Below are positions 5,151 through 8,542 of a stretch of 8,542 nt of DNA, one piece after another. The notes beneath the pieces were generated by a model. The model was not told where the DNA came from and made no database searches. It was given only the letters and a program-made list of their open reading frames with translations. The stretch covers positions 1-8,542 of the forward strand of contig DKQD01000059.1 of assembly GCA_002474345.1 (NCBI GenBank), given 5' to 3'. The position numbers were made by a program, and so were the translations under genes. Every line of letters starts with the position of its first letter. Position 1 is the first letter of the stretch. Origin of the DNA: Bacteriovoracaceae bacterium UBA7317 (GTDB lineage: Bacteria; Bdellovibrionota; Bacteriovoracia; Bacteriovoracales; Bacteriovoracaceae).

Positions 5151-6221
5151 TTATCTTAAAAAATCTAAAAGAGTTTGATTAATAGTGTTATTTCCCGTTT
5201 TGTATGCAGTTTTTAAAATAGATTCCTGCTTAATCATGTCAGCATACAGCTCTGCGATGTCACTATCAATAAGGTAACTTCTTCTCTCTTTATTACTTAT
5301 AACCTGAGACTCAAGTATGTCTTTTGATGTTTCGATGTTTCGCGTTATTGAACCAATTCGAGTCCGCAGAGTAACTAACCGAGATGCTGTATTATCAAAC
5401 TTTTCGAGAAGGGATTGGATTGTGTTTGCATCGTTATTTTCTAGAGCAGCAATAAAGGTATTCAGTTGCTGGAATATGTTATCTTTTCTTCTAAAGTCAG
5501 CGTCGATTGGCTTTGTGTTTTTTTTGTAAATAGAGTTATTTAAGCGGCCTCTATCTATGAAGGCTTGGTTTTTTTCAAGTTGATCTTTTGGGATATTTCG
5601 ATACAGAAAGTTTCGAGTATCATAAAGGTCAGGAAACTCATCTAATGGGTGTTCATTTCTATAATCCGAGTTTTCTGAAGTATAGAAAACTTCTTTACCA
5701 TTAAGGTTTATTGGCGTGAAGAAGTCTTTGCTGACCTCTAGCGTCATGTGGCCTTCATCGCCAAAATAATTTCCTTTAATATCAAAAGGAGCTTTAAGTG
5801 TTGAGAAGCCAGAAAATATATATCTATTTCCAATTCGCTTGTTTGCTATTGAGAGCGTTTGATTAAGTAGCTCTCGAATTTCATTCGCCACATTTTTTCT
5901 AATTTCTGGGTTGTAAATATCTGATGATTGTGCGATTGCTCTTTCTTTTGCAACCATTACTATTTCTGTTAATTGTTCTAGGGCAGCTTCAGTAGAAGAA
6001 AGTTGAAGCATAGCATAGTTAGAATTCTTCATATATTGCTCGTTATCAGAATTCTTAGCTTGTATGTTCAGTGCTTCTATATTTCCTATGGGGTCATCTG
6101 ATGGCCTTCTTACTTTTTTTAAAGTAGAGCCTTTTAGTTGAAGGTCTTCCATTTTTGATTTGGCTAGGTTAATCGCATATTGTAACGCATTTGATTGACT
6201 ATTTTCTGATACTCTTGTCAT
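5151..6221 (-). CDS. flgL: Flagellar hook-filament junction protein FlgL (HAP3)
   Basis: FlgL is exported through the flagellar type III system and forms the ring between FlgK and the filament. The 356-residue product shows flagellin-like ends. The N-terminal helical region contains RPSDDP at 39-44 and a long coiled-coil stretch to about 130, ending in NRYIFSG at 132-138, a family hallmark. The C-terminal helix at about 275-356 contains RLVTLRTRIG and closes with the amphipathic tail seen in FlgL and flagellin. The middle (about 145-270) is the variable exposed part, rich in Asn, Asp and Lys. It is somewhat longer than E. coli FlgL (317). The ATG at 6221 follows the flgK stop by eight bases. 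Its ribosome site, AAGG, overlaps the flgK stop codon, which points to coupled translation. A strong terminator follows. Confidence 0.93.
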   Translation of the reverse strand: MTRVSENSQSNALQYAINLAKSKMEDLQLKGSTLKKVRRPSDDPIGNIEALNIQAKNSDNEQYMKNSNYAMLQLSSTEAALEQLTEIVMVAKERAIAQSSDIYNPEIRKNVANEIRELLNQTLSIANKRIGNRYIFSGFSTLKAPFDIKGNYFGDEGHMTLEVSKDFFTPINLNGKEVFYTSENSDYRNEHPLDEFPDLYDTRNFLYRNIPKDQLEKNQAFIDRGRLNNSIYKKNTKPIDADFRRKDNIFQQLNTFIAALENNDANTIQSLLEKFDNTASRLVTLRTRIGSITRNIETSKDILESQVISNKERRSYLIDSDIAELYADMIKQESILKTAYKTGNNTINQTLLDFLR

Positions 6222-6229
6222 CTAAAGCC

Positions 6230-7696
6230 TTACCTTTTTAATAAGCCAATAACTGTGTGGAACATTTGGTCTGCAGTATTAAGTATTTTTGCAGAAGCTT
6301 CATAAGCGTGTTGATAACGAACCATGTTAGCCGTTTCTTCATCTATTGAAACACCAGAGATTCTTTCTCTGACGGTCTTTTGTTGATTAAGAATTCCTTC
6401 TGCTTGTTCGGAATCCATAATTGCTTTACTTGTTTGAAGTCCAATATCGGCAATTGATTGCAAATATTTTTCTTCTAGGGTTGCTGTCCCTTGGTCGAAT
6501 AACTTTTGATGTTGAATTTTTGAGATGGCAATGGAAACTCTGTTATCGCCGGGACTATTTGGCTCTAGTGCAGTTACAATATTTGTTAGGTCGGCGAGAA
6601 CATCTTCATCTAACTCGATTAACATTGCAGCATCTTTTGGGTCTTCAAGATGTCTAAAAAACTTAATTCCAGTTATCTTCCCTTTTTGATCCTCGTTGGG
6701 CAATGATCCGTCTTCACGAACTTGGATGTCTCTGTTTACATAGCCTCTCTCGTGTAGCCCATTTACCGTATTTACTAGGTTGAAGGCTATTTCATCCATT
6801 GAATTTTGAAGTCTTAAAATATCTTCATTTCTTGTCTTCATAAGGCTTGAAAGTTTTCCACCGCGAAATTTAGATGTGAGATTTTGTTCGGGACGTTCTC
6901 TAAATGTGATACTTAGAGAGTTAGCTGTATCGTTTAAAGATTCTTGCCTATTTACTCTAGATGTTTGTAGTTTTTGAAACTTAGGGCCGGAAATAATTGT
7001 ACCAACATTTTTTATAGCGACATTAAACTGTCCGTTATTGTCTCTATATGTTGCAAGGTCAAAGCTTTCTGCTAACCTTTTTACAGCAATATCTCTCATA
7101 TCTCTGTAATCACCAGTTTCCTGGTTACTAACTTCTAGGATCTGAATTTTTTGATTAAGTTCGGCAATTTGGTCCATCGTCTGATTTATTTCTTCAACTA
7201 GAGACTCTGTTTTTTTATCAATTTGAGATGATATTTCGTTAAGAGTTTGCCTTATCCTGTGTATATCTTCTACAACCATTACAGCATTGTCTCTTACAAC
7301 GGATCGAACTGTTACATTTTCTGGTTGAACGGCAAGCTCTCTAAAGGAATTGAAAAACCTTGTTAAAATTTGATTCAGCCCTTCTCTATCAACTTCGTTA
7401 AAAATATCTTCAACCCTATTTAAGGAAAATCTTCTTTCATTATGAAAATTATATTTAGAAGTAGCATCTCTTAAATTTTTTTCAGCATTTTCATCATGTA
7501 CTCTTTTTATATTTACTGTTCGGGTTCCAGTACCTTGCACTAAGCCTTCTTTTAAAACAGGATTGTTCGTGGTTTGGAGAAGTCTTTGCCTCGAGAAACC
7601 CTCTGTGTTGACGTTAGCGAGGTTATGGCCTGTAGTTTTTAGTGAAACTTTAGAGGCTTTTAAGCCAGTAAGTCCAATATTAAGAAGGTTTGACAA
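6230..7696 (-). CDS. flgK: Flagellar hook-associated protein FlgK (HAP1)
   Basis: FlgK forms the first junction ring on the hook. The 488-residue product begins with the rod/hook family motif, visible as GLTGLKASKVSLKTTGHNLA (8-27) followed by N-V-N-T-E-G-F-S-R-Q. It ends with the matching C-terminal segment at 448-488, including ETANMVRYQHAYEASAKIL, the helix that pairs with the N-terminus in the assembled structure. The region from about 85 to 200 is long helical coiled coil. It is a little shorter than E. coli FlgK (547), the difference lying in the variable central domains. The start is TTG at 7696, inside the 3' end of flgN, because the family N-terminus aligns there and a strong GGGAGG stands just upstream. 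The stop is eight bases before flgL. FlgN, encoded just upstream, is its expected export chaperone. Confidence 0.95.
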   Translation of the reverse strand: MSNLLNIGLTGLKASKVSLKTTGHNLANVNTEGFSRQRLLQTTNNPVLKEGLVQGTGTRTVNIKRVHDENAEKNLRDATSKYNFHNERRFSLNRVEDIFNEVDREGLNQILTRFFNSFRELAVQPENVTVRSVVRDNAVMVVEDIHRIRQTLNEISSQIDKKTESLVEEINQTMDQIAELNQKIQILEVSNQETGDYRDMRDIAVKRLAESFDLATYRDNNGQFNVAIKNVGTIISGPKFQKLQTSRVNRQESLNDTANSLSITFRERPEQNLTSKFRGGKLSSLMKTRNEDILRLQNSMDEIAFNLVNTVNGLHERGYVNRDIQVREDGSLPNEDQKGKITGIKFFRHLEDPKDAAMLIELDEDVLADLTNIVTALEPNSPGDNRVSIAISKIQHQKLFDQGTATLEEKYLQSIADIGLQTSKAIMDSEQAEGILNQQKTVRERISGVSIDEETANMVRYQHAYEASAKILNTADQMFHTVIGLLKR

Positions 7697-8279
7697 AGTT
7701 CCTCCCTAAATCATCAGATGATTTTTTTACTACATTATTAACTTTATAAGTTGTTACTCCTTTTTTTGTATATGTTTCGTAATTTTTTTTGCCCTCAATA
7801 CTTCCTTTTATTTCGCTTAGTGAATGGATCGCTTTATTTATGAATATATGATTTTTTTTATTTTGGTTTTGGATTTTCTCAATGATATTAATAAGGAGGT
7901 TGTTAAAATTATTCAGGTATTTCTCTTCAAGGTTTTTTTCAAAATTTTCCATCAAAGATAAGAGTTCAGATACGTTTTGAACTTTTTCAATTTTATATTG
8001 TTTTTTTACTTCATCGCTATTTTTAAGATGAATATTTAATTCATCTATAATTTCAGATCGCAAATTATCTAGTACATTTATTCTGTCAATTGTTTTGCTT
8101 TTTTTATCTATCGTTTCTTCCAATTTATCCATGTCAGTTTTAAGGAGGTGTGTATATTCGTCACATGTTAAATTGAAAAGCGTTGCATGTTCCTCGCAAA
8201 ACCTTTTCCAAATATCGGTTACTTGATAATAAAAAAACTTGATCTTATCATCTTTATTCTTTAATTCTTCTTTTTTCAT
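7680..8279 (-). CDS. flgN: FlgN-like flagellar export chaperone
   Basis: The 199-residue product is mostly alpha-helical, charged and low in complexity (Lys, Glu, Asn), with long helices at about 8-95 and 98-165. FlgN proteins are poorly conserved in sequence, so the assignment rests on size, helical make-up and position between flgM and flgK, where flgN normally lies. Its role would be to bind FlgK and FlgL in the cytoplasm and deliver them to the export gate. A non-helical C-terminal tail (about 166-199) carries KKGVTTYKVNNVVKK, which I do not recognise. The ATG at 8279 has a poor ribosome site and lies 26 bases after the flgM stop, so translation may depend on coupling. The 3' end overlaps flgK by 17 bases. 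The coding strand carries several runs of seven or eight A. Confidence 0.75.
   Translation of the reverse strand: MKKEELKNKDDKIKFFYYQVTDIWKRFCEEHATLFNLTCDEYTHLLKTDMDKLEETIDKKSKTIDRINVLDNLRSEIIDELNIHLKNSDEVKKQYKIEKVQNVSELLSLMENFEKNLEEKYLNNFNNLLINIIEKIQNQNKKNHIFINKAIHSLSEIKGSIEGKKNYETYTKKGVTTYKVNNVVKKSSDDLGRNFVKPS
7701..7706 (-). promoter_or_regulatory. Strong ribosome site for the TTG start of flgK
   Basis: GGGAGG lies within the last codons of flgN, four bases before the TTG at 7696. It explains how a weak start codon can be used and fixes the FlgK N-terminus at M-S-N-L-L-N. Confidence 0.7.
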
Positions 8280-8305
8280 CTTTTGGCCAATATAAAGCTA
8301 AGTTT

Positions 8306-8542
8306 TTAAATTTCGTTTTCTAATATTTTTTCTGCAAGCAAATCATAATTTATTTTGTATGAACCGTTTTTAATTTGATCTTTAATTTTTTCAACTTTGA
8401 CTTGATTGTCAATCGCTTGGCTTTCGTCTACCACTTTCTTTATTCTAGCAAAATCTTTGATTGCTTCAGGTATGGTAACTTTTGCATCCAATGAAGAGAA
8501 TTTTTCCCCCTTCTTTTTTTGTTGAACTTCCTCATTGTTCTC
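8306..8542 (-). CDS. flgM: Anti-sigma-28 factor FlgM (5' end outside window)
   Basis: FlgM holds the flagellar sigma factor FliA inactive until it is exported through the finished hook. The visible 78 residues end with the family C-terminus: VKVEKIKDQIKNGSYKINYD, then L-L-A-E-K-I-L-E-N. This corresponds to the sigma28-binding helices (I-x-x-I-K-x-x-I-x-x-G-x-Y). The frame stays open without a stop up to the window edge, so the gene is cut. A TTG at 8491 could be read as a start but has no well-placed ribosome site, and it would leave a 61-residue product, short for FlgM (usually about 90-100). The upstream residues (K-K-K-G-E-K and neighbours) are charged, like the flexible N-terminal half of FlgM. 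The gene heads the flgM-flgN-flgK-flgL order, so the promoter lies outside the window. Confidence 0.85.
   Translation of the reverse strand, partial: ENNEEVQQKKKGEKFSSLDAKVTIPEAIKDFARIKKVVDESQAIDNQVKVEKIKDQIKNGSYKINYDLLAEKILENEI

Noticed and set aside
5317..5529. Plus-strand open frame opposite flgL
   Set aside because: Antisense to a conserved flagellar gene and without recognisable features.
6421..6657. Plus-strand open frame opposite flgK
   Set aside because: Antisense to a conserved flagellar gene; Leu/Arg-rich composition from reversed codons.
8306..8491. A complete 61-residue FlgM starting at TTG 8491
   Set aside because: The frame remains open to the window edge at 8542, no ribosome site is properly spaced, and 61 residues is short for FlgM; a partial gene is more likely.

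Overview
The window reads as ordinary chromosome from an AT-rich, flagellated, Gram-negative bacterium. A BamD lipoprotein points to an outer membrane. A FlgM-FlgN-FlgK-FlgL block next to CsrA and FliW points to a polar or peritrichous flagellum under FliW/CsrA control. The AT-rich, lysine-rich coding style, the BatE-like TPR/SH3 protein and this gene mix would fit the Bdellovibrio/Bacteriovorax group (Bdellovibrionota), but that placement is inference from memory of the group and not a database match.

Left half (126-4115, + strand): five genes run in one direction. They are a BatE-like membrane protein with TPR and SH3-like parts, a cyclic-nucleotide-binding (CRP-fold) protein without a DNA-binding domain, a PerM/AI-2E-family permease that overlaps it, the outer-membrane assembly lipoprotein BamD, and a soluble TPR protein. 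The first three are tightly packed and probably co-transcribed. A 94-base gap before bamD holds a promoter-like pair, so bamD and the TPR gene may have their own transcript as well. At the far left edge, the first codons of a divergent minus-strand gene are probably present.

Right half (4117-8542, - strand; transcription runs from right to left): flgM (cut by the window edge), flgN, flgK and flgL form a late-flagellar operon. It has short gaps or overlaps and ends in a good rho-independent terminator at 5101-5133. Directly after that lies a sigma70-type promoter for csrA, followed by fliW. The first operon supplies the anti-sigma factor, the export chaperone and the two hook-filament junction proteins. 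The second supplies the translational repressor CsrA and its antagonist FliW, which in characterised systems couple flagellin translation to filament assembly. No flagellin gene lies in the window.

The two halves converge at 4113-4119, where the TPR and fliW stop codons are one base apart. The most noteworthy points are: a CsrA tail that looks like the FliW-responsive type (Asn55 present); three GGA motifs in the csrA leader that suggest autoregulation; the separation of csrA-fliW from the flgMNKL transcript; a possible leaderless promoter at the first + gene; and a cNMP sensor with no output domain overlapping a permease gene. I see no mobile element, CRISPR array, tRNA or rRNA, and no clearly novel system.
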